Assembly: GCA_043718225.1 (NCBI GenBank)
Contig: JAYSWD010000001.1
Coordinates: 1-64,000 of the forward strand
Reading direction: 5' to 3'
Source: Multiplicimicrobium sp043718225
GTDB taxonomy: Bacteria; Omnitrophota; Omnitrophia; Omnitrophales; Aquincolibacteriaceae
DNA length: 64,000 nucleotides
Within the stretch, counting starts at the first letter, position 1; every line of letters begins with the position of its first letter. Positions 48,032 through 57,158 of this stretch are shown one piece after another. A program made the translations under genes and the position numbers. The notes beneath the pieces were generated by a model. That model was given only the letters and a program-made list of their open reading frames with translations. It was not told the origin of the DNA and did not search any database.

Positions 48032-50758
48032 ATGCCTAAGGCCGCTGTTCGTCCGGGGACGCTTTATTTAATCGACGGAAACGGTTTCTTTTACCGAGCT
48101 TATTACGCTATTCAAGGGTTGACCAATTCCAAGGGCGAGCCCACGAACGCGCTGTATGGGTTTATCACCAGCGTCGAAAAGTTGGTCGCGGCATATAAAC
48201 CTGATTATTTAGCCGTGTGTTTTGACCGGCGTGAAGCGACATTCCGGCATGACAAGTACGAAGCCTATAAAGCACAACGCAAGCCGATGCCTGAGGATTT
48301 AGTTTCGCAGGTGGAACCGATTAAAGAATACTGCCGCCTCGCGGGAATTTCTTGTTTTGAAAAAGCGGGCTTTGAAGCCGACGATTTGATCGGGACCCTG
48401 GCGCGCTGCGGCAAAGAAGACGGGCTTAGCGTTGTTGTCGCTTCGAGCGACAAAGACATGATGCAGCTGGTGCAGCCGGGGATACGAGTGCTAAATTTTC
48501 ACAAAGACCAGAAATTTTATGATGAAGCCGCCGTGCGCGAACGCTTTGAAGGCTTGGGCCCGGAACAAATCGTAGATCTGATGGCCTTGATGGGCGACGG
48601 CTCGGACAATATTCCGGGGGTGCAGGGGATCGGCGAAAAAACAGCTCTTAAACTTATGAAACAATTTCATTCCGTGGATAATCTCCGCAAAAATATAGAC
48701 CAGGTCGCTTCAAAAGCGCAGCGCGAAAAAATCGCCGCGCATGATAAGGATTTGTTGCTCTCGCGTGAGCTTGCCACGATTCATTGCGAAGTGGAATGTG
48801 AAGTGGATTGGGAAACCATACGCTGGCGGCCCACCACTTCCGAAAATCTTTTGCCGTTTTATAAGCGGTATGAATTTTACAGTTTGATTCGCGGCATGGA
48901 AGCCCGCGACGTTTCCGCGAGCCAGTCCGCGGGCGACGGTTCTCCCGCAAAAAAGGCGAATGAAAAATACTGTGTTATCGAAACTTTAAGTGACTTGGAT
49001 GATTTTTCCGCTGAACTGCGAAAACAAAAAGCTTTCAGCTTTGATACCGAAACAACATCGGTTGATCCGATGAAAGCGGCGCTTGTCGGAATGAGCTTTT
49101 GCTGGGAAAAGGAAAACGCCTGGTATGTGCCAGTTTCGGACGCAAGACATGCCGGCCCCGGAATTCCAGCCAATGTGGTTTTGGAAGCGATAAAACCCGT
49201 TTTGGAAGACGCGAAAATCGCCAAGTATGGACAAAATATTAAATATGACACGATTGTGATGAAGCGCGCGGGCGCGGAAGTCCGCGGGATTACTTTTGAC
49301 ACGATGATCGCGAGTTATTTAATTCAGCCGATCAAACGCAATCACAACCTTGATGACCTTGCGATGGAATATTTGTCGATGAAAAAAATTCTCACAATGG
49401 CGCTTCTCGGCGAAGGCAAAAATCAAATCACGATGGATTTGGTGCCGCTCGCGCAAATCAAAGAATATGCCTGCGAAGATGCCGACGCGGTTTGGCAGCT
49501 TGTGCCGGTTCTGAAACAGAAATTAAAAGAAAACAGTCTCGAAAAACTTTATGCCGATGTGGAGCTGCCACTCGCGGAAGTGCTGGCGCGCTGCGAAATG
49601 AACGGCGTTAAAATCAATTCCGAATTTCTACGTGAACTGTCGATCCGCGCCAGCCGTGAAATCGAAGCGCTTGAAAAAAAAATATGGACGGCTGCGGGCG
49701 GCGAATTCAATATCGGCTCGCCGAAACAGCTGGCCGAAATCCTTTTTGAAAAATTGAAATTACCGACGGTGCGTAAAACCAAAACCGGCTATTCGACGGA
49801 TGCCGCCGTACTCGAAAAGCTGGCGGTTGAGCATCCGGTCGCGAGTGATGTTCTGGAATACCGCGAAAAAACGAAACTGCAGTCGACTTATCTCGATGCG
49901 CTGCCTGAAATCGTAAACCCCGAAACGGGTTTGATTCACACATCGTATAACCAGACGACCACCGATACCGGGCGTTTATCCAGCACGGAACCGAATCTGC
50001 AGAACATTCCGATAAAAACCGAAACCGGCCGACTGGTGCGCAAAGCTTTCATTTCCCGGTTTCCAAAAGGAAAAATTGTTTCGGCGGATTATTCCCAGAT
50101 TGAATTACGCGTGCTTGCGCATTATTCCGATGATCCAAATTTGAAAAAGGCTTTTGAGGAAGACCGCGACATTCACGCTTTTACGGCTACCGTGCTTTAC
50201 GGTGTAAAAGAAAAAGATGTGACCCGCGAAATGCGCAATGCAGCGAAGACGATTAACTTTAGCGTGATTTACGGTAAGACGAGTTACGGCCTTTCCGGTA
50301 ATCTGGGAATTTCAATAGCTGAGGCGGATTTGTTCATTAAAAATTATTTCAGTCGCTATCCGCGCGTGCATGATTTTATGGAAAGCCAGAAAGAAAAAGC
50401 AAAAGAACAGGGCTGGCTGACGACGATTCTCGGGCGGCGCTCTTATTTTCCTCAGATTCATGCGAAGAATATGATGCTGCGTAATTATGCCGAACGCGCC
50501 GCGATTAACGCGCCGCTGCAGGGTTCGGCCGCGGACCTGGTGAAAATCGCGATGATTCAGATTAATCAGGTGATGGAACAGGAAAAATATAAAAGCTTAA
50601 TGATCATGCAGGTGCATGATGAACTTGTGTTTGACGTGCCTGCGGGCGAAGAAGACAAGCTGGCGAAAATGGTAAAAAAGGAAATGGAAGAAGCGTATGT
50701 CTTGCGAGTGCCTTTGAAAGCCGATGTCACGATCGGCGATTCCTGGTATAAGCAGTAA
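48032..50758 (+). CDS. polA: DNA polymerase I
   Basis: Repair and Okazaki-fragment polymerase, 908 residues. The N-terminal 5'-nuclease shows LYLIDGNGFFYRAYYAI, AVCFDRREATFRHDKYEAYK and MGDGSDNIPGVQGIGEKTA. The 3'-5' exonuclease keeps its acidic residues (FSFDTETTSVDP near 340, EYACEDADAVWQL), so proofreading is likely retained, unlike in Thermus or Bacillus. The family A palm has ADYSQIELRVLAHYS, the O-helix AAKTINFSVIYGKTSYGLS and QVHDELVFDVP. coaE follows 28 bp later, the same pairing as in many bacteria. Confidence 0.97.
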   Translation: MPKAAVRPGTLYLIDGNGFFYRAYYAIQGLTNSKGEPTNALYGFITSVEKLVAAYKPDYLAVCFDRREATFRHDKYEAYKAQRKPMPEDLVSQVEPIKEYCRLAGISCFEKAGFEADDLIGTLARCGKEDGLSVVVASSDKDMMQLVQPGIRVLNFHKDQKFYDEAAVRERFEGLGPEQIVDLMALMGDGSDNIPGVQGIGEKTALKLMKQFHSVDNLRKNIDQVASKAQREKIAAHDKDLLLSRELATIHCEVECEVDWETIRWRPTTSENLLPFYKRYEFYSLIRGMEARDVSASQSAGDGSPAKKANEKYCVIETLSDLDDFSAELRKQKAFSFDTETTSVDPMKAALVGMSFCWEKENAWYVPVSDARHAGPGIPANVVLEAIKPVLEDAKIAKYGQNIKYDTIVMKRAGAEVRGITFDTMIASYLIQPIKRNHNLDDLAMEYLSMKKILTMALLGEGKNQITMDLVPLAQIKEYACEDADAVWQLVPVLKQKLKENSLEKLYADVELPLAEVLARCEMNGVKINSEFLRELSIRASREIEALEKKIWTAAGGEFNIGSPKQLAEILFEKLKLPTVRKTKTGYSTDAAVLEKLAVEHPVASDVLEYREKTKLQSTYLDALPEIVNPETGLIHTSYNQTTTDTGRLSSTEPNLQNIPIKTETGRLVRKAFISRFPKGKIVSADYSQIELRVLAHYSDDPNLKKAFEEDRDIHAFTATVLYGVKEKDVTREMRNAAKTINFSVIYGKTSYGLSGNLGISIAEADLFIKNYFSRYPRVHDFMESQKEKAKEQGWLTTILGRRSYFPQIHAKNMMLRNYAERAAINAPLQGSAADLVKIAMIQINQVMEQEKYKSLMIMQVHDELVFDVPAGEEDKLAKMVKKEMEEAYVLRVPLKADVTIGDSWYKQ

Positions 50759-50786
50759 CATTTTGCGGCGCTCGAATAAAGAAGCA

Positions 50787-51383
50787 ATGAAAAAGCACAA
50801 AAGAAGGAAAAAATTAGTAGTCGGCATTACCGGCGGGTTCGGAACGGGGAAGAGCAAAGTCGCAGGACTTTTGCGCAAGCAGGGCTTTTTTGTTTTGGAC
50901 GCGGACCGCGTAGCGCATGAAACTTTGCAGGCCACGAATCCTGTTTTTGAAAAAATCCGCGAAAAATTTTCCGACGCGTTTGTAAGCGGATTTTTAGAGC
51001 GCCGCAAACTCGCGGAAATTGTTTTTAAAAACCCTTTGCGCTTGAAGCGCCTTGAGAAATTAATTCATCCTTATGTGCTGAAACGTCTGGTTAATGAAAT
51101 CCGGAAATCAAAAAATAAAAGAATCGCCATCGAAGTTCCGCTGCTTTTTGAAGCTAAATTTCAAAAAATATTCGATTTCATCGTCACCGTTTTCGCGGGG
51201 ACAAATGAAGCCGACGCCAGGCTTCAGGAACAGGGCTGGACGAAAACAGAAATCCGCCGCCGCCGCGCGGAGCAATGGCCGATTCACAAAAAAATGGCAA
51301 AGTCTGATTTTGTAATCAACAACTCGGGAACAAGAAAAGAAACAAGAAAACAAGTCCGCAAGCTTTTGAAAAAATTAACGTAA
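50787..51383 (+). CDS. coaE: dephospho-CoA kinase
   Basis: Last step of coenzyme A synthesis. It has 198 residues from MKKHKRRKKLVVGITGG. The P-loop GGFGTGKS is at residues 16-23; DADRVAHETL, HPYVLKRL, VPLLFEAKFQKIFDFIVTV and DFVINNSG follow the family order. The frame is open further upstream inside the end of polA, but ATG 50787 gives the standard start. The N-terminus is unusually lysine/arginine-rich. A large structured leader of rho follows. Confidence 0.93.
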   Translation: MKKHKRRKKLVVGITGGFGTGKSKVAGLLRKQGFFVLDADRVAHETLQATNPVFEKIREKFSDAFVSGFLERRKLAEIVFKNPLRLKRLEKLIHPYVLKRLVNEIRKSKNKRIAIEVPLLFEAKFQKIFDFIVTVFAGTNEADARLQEQGWTKTEIRRRRAEQWPIHKKMAKSDFVINNSGTRKETRKQVRKLLKKLT

Positions 51384-51410
51384 AAAAATAAATTTAAATC
51401 AATAAACTGA

Positions 51411-51514
51411 TCAAAAAGTTTTAGACGCAAGGCTTGAGCGAGCGACCGCGGAGCCGTAGTAAAACCTACGGCGCACAAGGAAGCGAAGCTCGTAACGCAG
51501 CGGATAAGCTTTTT
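51411..51514. repeat. long palindrome in the rho leader
   Basis: Outer AAAAAG and CTTTTT frame an inverted repeat centred on CCGTAG-taaaa-CCTACGG near 51453-51469, with GAGCGAGC / GCGAAGCTC words outside it. The central CCGTAG...CTACGG hairpin belongs to a repeat type found in many bacterial genomes. It lies wholly within the coaE-rho gap and would fold in the rho 5' leader if transcribed. Confidence 0.6.
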
Positions 51515-51552
51515 CATCGGTTTAAACAAAGAACAAAAAGGATCTAACTCAC

Positions 51553-53058
51553 ATGTCCACAAGAGAACGCCCCCCCCGCAACGATAATGGCGGTTCCCAC
51601 CGCCGCCCATCTCATTCTGACCGCGACCGTCGTCCTTACGCCGGCGGAGGAGGCCAGGGCCAAGGAGGTTCTTCTTACAGTCAGGGAGGTTCCAACGGCG
51701 GTGACCGCCGTCCGCCCATGGCTCCGCGGCGCCCAAATTTCGACCGCGCAGAAGAAGGCGAAGATATGCAGCAAGTCGCTTTGAAACCCGGCGAAAAACC
51801 GCTTGATGTCGCAAGCTTGCGTAATCTTAAAGTTTTAGATTTGCAGGAACTCGCCGGAAAATTTAACATCGAAGGCATTACAGGGCTTAAAAAACAAGAC
51901 CTCATGTTCAAGATTCTCGAAGCGCAAGCCAAACAATCAGGCATGATGTTCGGCGCAGGCGTGCTCGAAATTCTTGAAGACGGTTTCGGGTTTTTGCGTT
52001 CACCGGATTACAATTATCTTCCGTCACCGGATGATATTTATGTGTCTCCAAGCCAAATCCGCCGTTTTAGTTTGCGAACCGGTGATACCGTGAGCGGATT
52101 GATCCGTCCGCCGAAGGAAGGCGAAAGATATTTCGCTTTGCTCAAAGTCGAACTTGTGAACACGGAAGACCCCGAAAGTGTCCGTCACAAGATTCCTTTC
52201 GACAATTTGACGCCGCTTTATCCGAACCGGCGCATTCAGCTTGAAACAAGCGCGGAAGATGTTTCGATGCGCGTCATGAATCTATTGACACCGGCAGGTT
52301 TTGGCCAGCGCGGATTGATTGTGGCGCCGCCTTACAGCGGTAAAACAGTTTTGATGCAAAAAATAGCAAATAGCATTACAACGAACCATCCAGACGCATA
52401 TTTAATCGTGCTTCTGATCGATGAACGCCCGGAAGAAGTTACTGACATGCAACGGTCTGTTAAGGGGGAAGTTGTGGCCTCAACCTTTGACGAACCGGCT
52501 GAGCGCCATGTGCAGGTGGCCGAGATTGTATTGGAGAAAGCCAAGCGGCTGGTTGAGCATGGCAAAGACGTAATCATCCTTTTGGATAGCATTACTCGTC
52601 TGGCCCGCGCTTATAACACCGTTGCACCTCACTCTGGCAAAATTTTGTCGGGTGGTGTAGACTCCAACGCTTTGCACAAGCCCAAACGCTTCTTCGGGGC
52701 CGCGCGCAACGTGGAAGAAGGCGGCAGTTTGACGATTATCGCGACTGCGCTTGTGGATACGGGATCGCGCATGGACGAAGTGATTTTTGAAGAGTTTAAG
52801 GGTACGGGCAATATGGAATTGCAGCTGGATCGCAATTTGTTCCAGCGCCGCATTTATCCGGCGATCGACGTGAAGAAGTCGAATACGCGCCGCGAAGAAG
52901 TCGTGGTGCCCGCGGACGAACTCAAACTGATGTGGATTTTGCGCAAGGTTTTGAACGAGTTGAATCCGACCGAAGCGATGGAGCTTTTGGTGGACCGCTT
53001 GAAGAAAACCAAATCCAACGCCGACTTTTTGGCGAGCATGAGCAAAGCGGATAAGTGA
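51553..53058 (+). CDS. rho: transcription termination factor Rho
   Basis: Hexameric RNA helicase that ends transcription. It has 501 residues. The first 80 are a disordered Gly/Ser/Arg/Asp-rich region (YAGGGGQGQGGSSYSQGGSN), then the RNA-binding cold-shock domain (GVLEILEDGFGFLRSPDYNY) and the RecA-like motor. The P-loop reads APPYSGKT (258-265) instead of the common APPKAGKT. Q- and R-loop regions (SGGVDSNALHKPKRFFGAARN) are normal. The lysine-alanine of the standard P-loop neighbours the bicyclomycin site, so the drug response may differ. N-terminal low-complexity inserts are also known in actinobacterial and bacteroidete Rho. Confidence 0.96.
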   Translation: MSTRERPPRNDNGGSHRRPSHSDRDRRPYAGGGGQGQGGSSYSQGGSNGGDRRPPMAPRRPNFDRAEEGEDMQQVALKPGEKPLDVASLRNLKVLDLQELAGKFNIEGITGLKKQDLMFKILEAQAKQSGMMFGAGVLEILEDGFGFLRSPDYNYLPSPDDIYVSPSQIRRFSLRTGDTVSGLIRPPKEGERYFALLKVELVNTEDPESVRHKIPFDNLTPLYPNRRIQLETSAEDVSMRVMNLLTPAGFGQRGLIVAPPYSGKTVLMQKIANSITTNHPDAYLIVLLIDERPEEVTDMQRSVKGEVVASTFDEPAERHVQVAEIVLEKAKRLVEHGKDVIILLDSITRLARAYNTVAPHSGKILSGGVDSNALHKPKRFFGAARNVEEGGSLTIIATALVDTGSRMDEVIFEEFKGTGNMELQLDRNLFQRRIYPAIDVKKSNTRREEVVVPADELKLMWILRKVLNELNPTEAMELLVDRLKKTKSNADFLASMSKADK

Positions 53059-53109
53059 CATGACGGCTTCATTTGCGGAGCGAAGCGAGCGCAAATGAAA
53101 TTGCCGGAA

Positions 53110-53211
53110 TGTCATCCCAGAAACGCGTAGCGTTATCTGGGATCCAGACAAATGAAAAATTGGATTCCCGCCGGAGTTTACCCTCGAGCGACATCGGGGG
53201 CGGGAATGACA
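53110..53211. repeat. paired TGTCAT-type palindromic repeats after rho
   Basis: TGTCATCCCAGAAACGCGTAGCGTTATCTGGGATCCAG spans 53110-53147 (hairpin arms ATCCCAG...CTGGGAT). It is followed by GGATTCCCGCC...GGGCGGGAATGACA ending at 53211. The outer TGTCAT/ATGACA ends pair. The first half resembles hairpin 3 of the 31.5 kb array. Confidence 0.65.
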
Positions 53212-53235
53212 GAAAGATTTTACAGTATCATTTTT

Positions 53236-53259
53236 GCTCTGCGCCTTTGGCGCAACCGC
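53236..53259 (+). repeat. PE1 palindromic element, copy 10
   Basis: GCTCTGCGCC-TTT-GGCGCAACCGC, with a perfect GCGCC/GGCGC stem. It lies between the TGTCAT-type repeat and the rpmE leader. Confidence 0.8.
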
Positions 53260-53336
53260 CGAAAGCAAAAAAGATTTTTTTGAAAACCGCATGTTGAGTT
53301 TATCGAGACATGCAAAATGTGAACGAGGAAAAGAAA

Positions 53337-53705
53337 ATGAAAAAAGAAATTCACCCCGAATACCGCAAGGTCGTCTTTCGTGACGCCTCAAGCGATTTTA
53401 TTCTGTTAACAAGCTCGACGGTTAAAACCACCGAAACGCATGTTTTGGACGGCGTCACTTATCCGTCATATTTGGTCGACATCACAAGCGCGTCGCACCC
53501 GTTTTTCACGGGCAAGCAGCGTATTATGGATACGGCCGGACGCATTGACCGCTTCAAGAAGAAGTTTCAGGACAAGGTCACCGTTGGCGCGAAAAGCTCT
53601 GTGGATGTGAAGGCCCAGAATGCCGCGAAGAAATCCAGCGTCGGATCGACGATCAGCGAAAAACTGAAGGCGCTTAAAGAAAAAGCCGCTGCTCAGAATT
53701 CTTAG
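53337..53705 (+). CDS. rpmE: 50S ribosomal protein L31 (type B)
   Basis: Ribosomal protein L31 of 122 residues from MKKEIHPEYRKVVFRD. HPFFTGKQRIMDTAGRIDRFKKKF is the L31 signature. It lacks the CxxC zinc pair, so it is the zinc-free type B (RpmE2) form. About 45 extra residues follow the conserved domain, rich in Lys, Ala and Ser (AQNAAKKSSVGSTISEKLKA). GAGG precedes the ATG at 9 bp; the frame upstream of 53337 is not conserved. rho-rpmE-prfA-prmC is a classical order. Confidence 0.93.
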   Translation: MKKEIHPEYRKVVFRDASSDFILLTSSTVKTTETHVLDGVTYPSYLVDITSASHPFFTGKQRIMDTAGRIDRFKKKFQDKVTVGAKSSVDVKAQNAAKKSSVGSTISEKLKALKEKAAAQNS

Positions 53706-53715
53706 ACTGTTTCCA

Positions 53716-53753
53716 AAAAATCCCCGTTACTTTCGAGTAGCGGGGATTTTTCT
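53716..53753 (+). terminator. intrinsic terminator after rpmE
   Basis: AAAAAATCCCCGTTACT-TTCG-AGTAGCGGGGATTTTTCT spans the site: an 11-bp stem with one G-T pair, a TTCG tetraloop and a 5-T tail. This is the cleanest terminator in the window. Confidence 0.9.
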
Positions 53754-53758
53754 ATTTA

Positions 53759-53782
53759 GGCTCTGGGCGCTTCGCCCAACTG
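53759..53782 (+). repeat. PE1 palindromic element, copy 11
   Basis: GGCTCTGGGCG-CTT-CGCCCAACTGC, with a GGGCG/CGCCC stem and a slightly changed tail (CTGC). It lies between the rpmE terminator and prfA. Confidence 0.75.
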
Positions 53783-53816
53783 CTAACAATAATTACATGC
53801 CGAGCTTTATCGAGGC

Positions 53817-54908
53817 GTGAAAGACATAACTGTGAAAATACGGGAAAGATTAGAAAAGCTGGTTTTAAGAAAAGGCGAGGTCGAGGCACAATTGTCCGAT
53901 CCCGTGACACTGCAGAATTCCACGCTGGTTCAAAAATTGACACGCGAACTTTCCTCAATCCGTCCGATCATTAAAAAATTCGCGGAATATAAAATGAGCG
54001 AAGCCCATCGCCACGCGCTTGACTCCGCATCCGATTCCGATCCCGAAATGGAAAAAATGATCCGCGAAGAAAAAGAAGCTCTCGACCAAAAACTTGGAAG
54101 CCTTCAACTTGAGATGGAAGATTTATTTTTAAAGGGCAGTGAGCCCGACGCTTCGCGCGACGTGATCATGGAAATCCGCGCCGGAACAGGCGGAGAAGAA
54201 GCGGCGCTATTTGTTGGCGTGCTTGTGCGCATGTACGAATATTTCGCGGGCAAACACGGCCTTAAAACGGCGATGATGGAATCAAGCGAAACCGAATTGG
54301 GCGGTTACAAAGAAGCTGTTTTTTCAATCGCCGGTGAAAACGCTTACAGCTACTTTCGATTTGAACGCGGCATTCATCGCGTTCAGCGGGTTCCCAAAAC
54401 CGAATCCAGCGGACGCGTGCATACTTCCGCGGTTACCGTTGCGGTGCTTGCCGAAGTTTCCGAAGAAGAAGTCGAAATACTGCCGAAAGATCTCAAAATT
54501 GACGTTTACCGTGCCGGCGGCAAAGGCGGACAGCATGTCAATAAAACCGAATCGGCTGTCCGTATTACGCATCTTCCGAGCGGTTTTGTCGTGACGTGTC
54601 AGGATGAAAGGTCCCAAATGAAGAATAAAGCCAGCGCAATGCGTGTATTGAGGGCGCGGCTTTTTGAATTCCAGCGCGCCAAGGAGCATGACGCCCAGGC
54701 CAAGATTCGCAAAGAGCAGGTTGGAACCGGCGATAGATCGGGCAAAATACGCACCTATAACTATCCGGATCAACGGGTTACGGATCATCGAATCGGTTTG
54801 ACATTGCATAGTCTCGATGATATTCTCGACGGCTCTTTGGACCCTATTGTGGACGCCCTATGGCGCGCTGAAAGGGAAAAAAAGCTGACTCAGGCTAGCG
54901 ATAGCTGA
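53817..54908 (+). CDS. prfA: peptide chain release factor 1
   Basis: Terminates translation at UAA and UAG. It has 363 residues with a GTG start. The catalytic GGQ is at 237-239 in AGGKGGQHVNKTESAVR. The codon-recognition PxT motif is PKT in RVPKTESSGRVHTS, one residue away from the usual PAT or PVT. Later KDRSGKIRTYNYPQ-like GDRSGKIRTYNYPDQRVTDH matches RF1. Its stop overlaps the prmC start by one base (TGATG), so RF1 and its methyltransferase are coupled. Confidence 0.96.
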   Translation: MKDITVKIRERLEKLVLRKGEVEAQLSDPVTLQNSTLVQKLTRELSSIRPIIKKFAEYKMSEAHRHALDSASDSDPEMEKMIREEKEALDQKLGSLQLEMEDLFLKGSEPDASRDVIMEIRAGTGGEEAALFVGVLVRMYEYFAGKHGLKTAMMESSETELGGYKEAVFSIAGENAYSYFRFERGIHRVQRVPKTESSGRVHTSAVTVAVLAEVSEEEVEILPKDLKIDVYRAGGKGGQHVNKTESAVRITHLPSGFVVTCQDERSQMKNKASAMRVLRARLFEFQRAKEHDAQAKIRKEQVGTGDRSGKIRTYNYPDQRVTDHRIGLTLHSLDDILDGSLDPIVDALWRAEREKKLTQASDS

Positions 54909-55822
54909 TGCTGATCGGCGAAGCTTTATCTCTAGGAGAAAACCGGCTGAAACTTGCTGGCGTCCTTGAGGCTAGGACTGAATGCGAGCATATGTTGATG
55001 GAGCTGATGAACGCGAATCGTTCAGAAGTGCTGTTTTATATTAGCTCTGAGCAAAGCTCAACCGCGCCGTTTCATTTTGCCTCTGAGCCTTCGGCTCAAA
55101 CGGCGAAGAGCAATTTGACGGCGCAGCAAGAGAAACAGTTTTTTGATTGGATTGCGAGCAGGGGAAAAAGAATTCCTTTGGCGTATTTGCTGGGCGATAC
55201 GTTTTTTCATTCTTTGAAATTAAAAGTGGGACCGGGATGTTTGATTCCGCGGCCTGAAACAGAACGGTTGGTGGAAGCGGCGCTTAAGATTATCCGCGAA
55301 GATAAATTGAATGCCCCGGTAATCATGGATATTGGAACGGGATCGGGCGCGATTGCGCTTGCGATTTTAGCCGCCGTGCCTGAGGCTAAAGCGGTGATGG
55401 TTGACTTTTCTGCGGAAGCTTTGAAGATTGCCCGTGAGAATACTGCGGAACTTGGATTTTTAGGCCGCGCTGAGTTAATTCACTCAGATTTATATTTAAA
55501 TATACCGTCTGATTTGAAAGTTAATTTGATTTTGTCGAATCCGCCCTATTTAACGGCCGAAGATTTGGCCGGCCTGCAGCCGGAAGTGGTTTTTGAGCCG
55601 CGAATGGCATTAGACGGCGGGAAAGACGGCTTGGATTTTTACCGGAAAATGATTCCGGATGCCGCAAAGTTTTTAAAGCCGCAAGGCTGGTTGGGATTTG
55701 AAGTCGGCGCCGGACAGGCCCAGGCAGTTAGCGCAGAGTTAAAGAGAAACGGTTATGAAGATCTGAGAATTATTAAAGATCATCAAGATATAGAGCGCAT
55801 AGTTTTAGCCCGAAAAGGTTGA
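54908..55822 (+). CDS. prmC: release factor glutamine methyltransferase PrmC
   Basis: Methylates the Gln of the GGQ motif in RF1/RF2. It has 304 residues. PRPETERLVEAAL, the SAM motif DIGTGSGAIALAI and the catalytic NPPY (211-214) are intact. In the N-terminal helical domain, residues 46-70 (ISSEQSSTAPFHFASEPSAQ and following TAKS) are encoded by two tandem PE1 elements and replace a normally short loop before the conserved RIPLAYLLGD. Coupled to prfA. Confidence 0.95.
   Translation: MLIGEALSLGENRLKLAGVLEARTECEHMLMELMNANRSEVLFYISSEQSSTAPFHFASEPSAQTAKSNLTAQQEKQFFDWIASRGKRIPLAYLLGDTFFHSLKLKVGPGCLIPRPETERLVEAALKIIREDKLNAPVIMDIGTGSGAIALAILAAVPEAKAVMVDFSAEALKIARENTAELGFLGRAELIHSDLYLNIPSDLKVNLILSNPPYLTAEDLAGLQPEVVFEPRMALDGGKDGLDFYRKMIPDAAKFLKPQGWLGFEVGAGQAQAVSAELKRNGYEDLRIIKDHQDIERIVLARKG
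55043..55064 (+). repeat. PE1 element inside prmC (copy 12)
   Basis: GCTCTGAGC-AAA-GCTCAACCGC, with a perfect GAGC/GCTC stem. Translated in frame as S-S-E-Q-S-S-T-A, with TCT-GAG codons. Confidence 0.85.
55079..55103 (+). repeat. PE1 element inside prmC (copy 13)
   Basis: GCCTCTGAGCC-TTC-GGCTCAAACGGC, with a GAGCC/GGCTC stem. Translated in frame as A-S-E-P-S-A-Q-T-A. Only 14 bp separate it from copy 12. Confidence 0.85.
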
Positions 55823-55830
55823 AATGCATC

Positions 55831-55855
55831 GCCGGTCGGGCGTAAGCCCGGAGGC
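55831..55855 (-). repeat. PE1 palindromic element, copy 14
   Basis: Minus strand: GCCTCCGGGC-TTAC-GCCCGACCGGC, a diverged copy with a GGGC/GCCC stem. It lies in the 46-bp prmC-murA gap. Confidence 0.6.
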
Positions 55856-55868
55856 TTAAAAGATACCG

Positions 55869-57134
55869 ATGGACAAAATAATTGTAAAAGGCGGAGCCAA
55901 GTTAAAAGGCGAAGTCGAAATTTCAGGAGCAAAAAACTCCGCGCTGCCCTTGATGGCGGCGGCACTGCTTTCGCCGGATGAATCGATTTTTGAAAATGTG
56001 CCGAATCTGAGCGACATCATGACGATGTGCAAACTTTTGCGTTCGCTCGGCGCGCGTGTTACGTACGAAGACGGAACGCTTGCGATTAAGCCTGGCAAAA
56101 ATTTAAAAGCATTCGCGCCTTATAAGTTAGTCAGCACGATGCGTGCTTCTGTTTGTGTTATGGGGCCATTGCTTGCACGGCTGGGTGAAACAGAAGTTTC
56201 TTTGCCGGGCGGCTGTGTTATCGGGCCGCGTCCGATCGATTTACATTTAAAGGGCTTGGAAGCATTGGGCGCGAAGATTGAAATTCGCCACGGTTATGTG
56301 CGTGCGAAAGCGGGACCGAAAATGCGCGGCGCGGAAATTTATCTCGGCGGGTCTTACGGCTCGTCTGTTTTGGCGACAGGCAATGTCATGATGGCGGCGA
56401 CATTGACGCCCGGTAAAACGATTATCGAAAGCGCCGCCTGCGAGCCTGAAGTTGTGGATCTCGCGAATTTTTTGAAAGCGATGGGCGCTAAAATTTCAGG
56501 TGAAGGTTCGCCGCGCATTGAAATCGAAGGCGTCAAAAAGTTGCACGGAGCCAATTATCGCGTCATACCGGATCGCATCGAAGCCGGAACTTTTATGTTT
56601 GCAGCGGCGATTACGGGCGGCGATTTGATGATTAAAAAAATGGAGCCGAGCCATCAGAACGCGGTGATTGATAAATTGCTGCAAACCGGTGTTAAAGTTG
56701 TGAAGTATAAAAACGCCGTGCGTGTTTCGCGCCGCGGAAAACTGAAAGCCGTCGATATGACGACATTGCCGTATCCGGCGTTTCCGACGGATTTGCAGGC
56801 GCAAATGATGGCCTTGATGACAATTGCGCCGGGCATCAGCGTGATTACGGAAAAAATTTATCCGGATCGTTTCATGCATGTCAGCGAGCTCGGACGTATG
56901 GGCGCGAAGATCATTATGGAAGGCTCGACATCAGTTATTCATGGTGTAAAGAAATTGAGCGGCGCGCCGGTGATGGCATCTGATTTGCGCGCGAGCGCGG
57001 CGCTGGTTTTGGCGGGTTTGGTCGCGGACGGTGAAACGGAAATAAGCCGTGTTTATCATTTGGATCGCGGATATGACCGGTTGGAGCAGAAGCTTTTAAA
57101 AGTCGGCGCGTCTATAAGAAGAGTAAAAGAGTAA
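55869..57134 (+). CDS. murA: UDP-N-acetylglucosamine 1-carboxyvinyltransferase
   Basis: First committed step of peptidoglycan synthesis. It has 421 residues. IVKGGAKLKGEVEISGAKNSALPLMAA is the canonical start, and the catalytic loop GGCVIGPRPIDLHLKGLEALGA keeps the active-site Cys (residue 116), which is the target of fosfomycin; a Cys-to-Asp type resistance change is absent. DRIEAGTFMFAA and PYPAFPTDLQAQMMALM are family signatures. It stands between prmC and rpsP; a strong hairpin and a PE1 copy follow the stop. Confidence 0.96.
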   Translation: MDKIIVKGGAKLKGEVEISGAKNSALPLMAAALLSPDESIFENVPNLSDIMTMCKLLRSLGARVTYEDGTLAIKPGKNLKAFAPYKLVSTMRASVCVMGPLLARLGETEVSLPGGCVIGPRPIDLHLKGLEALGAKIEIRHGYVRAKAGPKMRGAEIYLGGSYGSSVLATGNVMMAATLTPGKTIIESAACEPEVVDLANFLKAMGAKISGEGSPRIEIEGVKKLHGANYRVIPDRIEAGTFMFAAAITGGDLMIKKMEPSHQNAVIDKLLQTGVKVVKYKNAVRVSRRGKLKAVDMTTLPYPAFPTDLQAQMMALMTIAPGISVITEKIYPDRFMHVSELGRMGAKIIMEGSTSVIHGVKKLSGAPVMASDLRASAALVLAGLVADGETEISRVYHLDRGYDRLEQKLLKVGASIRRVKE

Positions 57135-57157
57135 ACGCGAAGCGTTTTCTTTTACTC
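57121..57157 (+). repeat. hairpin at the murA stop
   Basis: GAGTAAAAGA (57121-57130), spanning the end of murA, pairs with TCTTTTACTC (57148-57157), enclosing AACGC-gaa-GCGTT. It begins in the last codons of murA. Lacking a T-tail, it is unlikely to be a simple terminator. Confidence 0.65.
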
Positions 57158-57158
57158 G

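Noticed and set aside
48010..48039. Regulatory leader peptide for polA
   Set aside because: A 9-codon frame overlaps the polA start, but it has no ribosome site and its codons show no pattern; probably chance.
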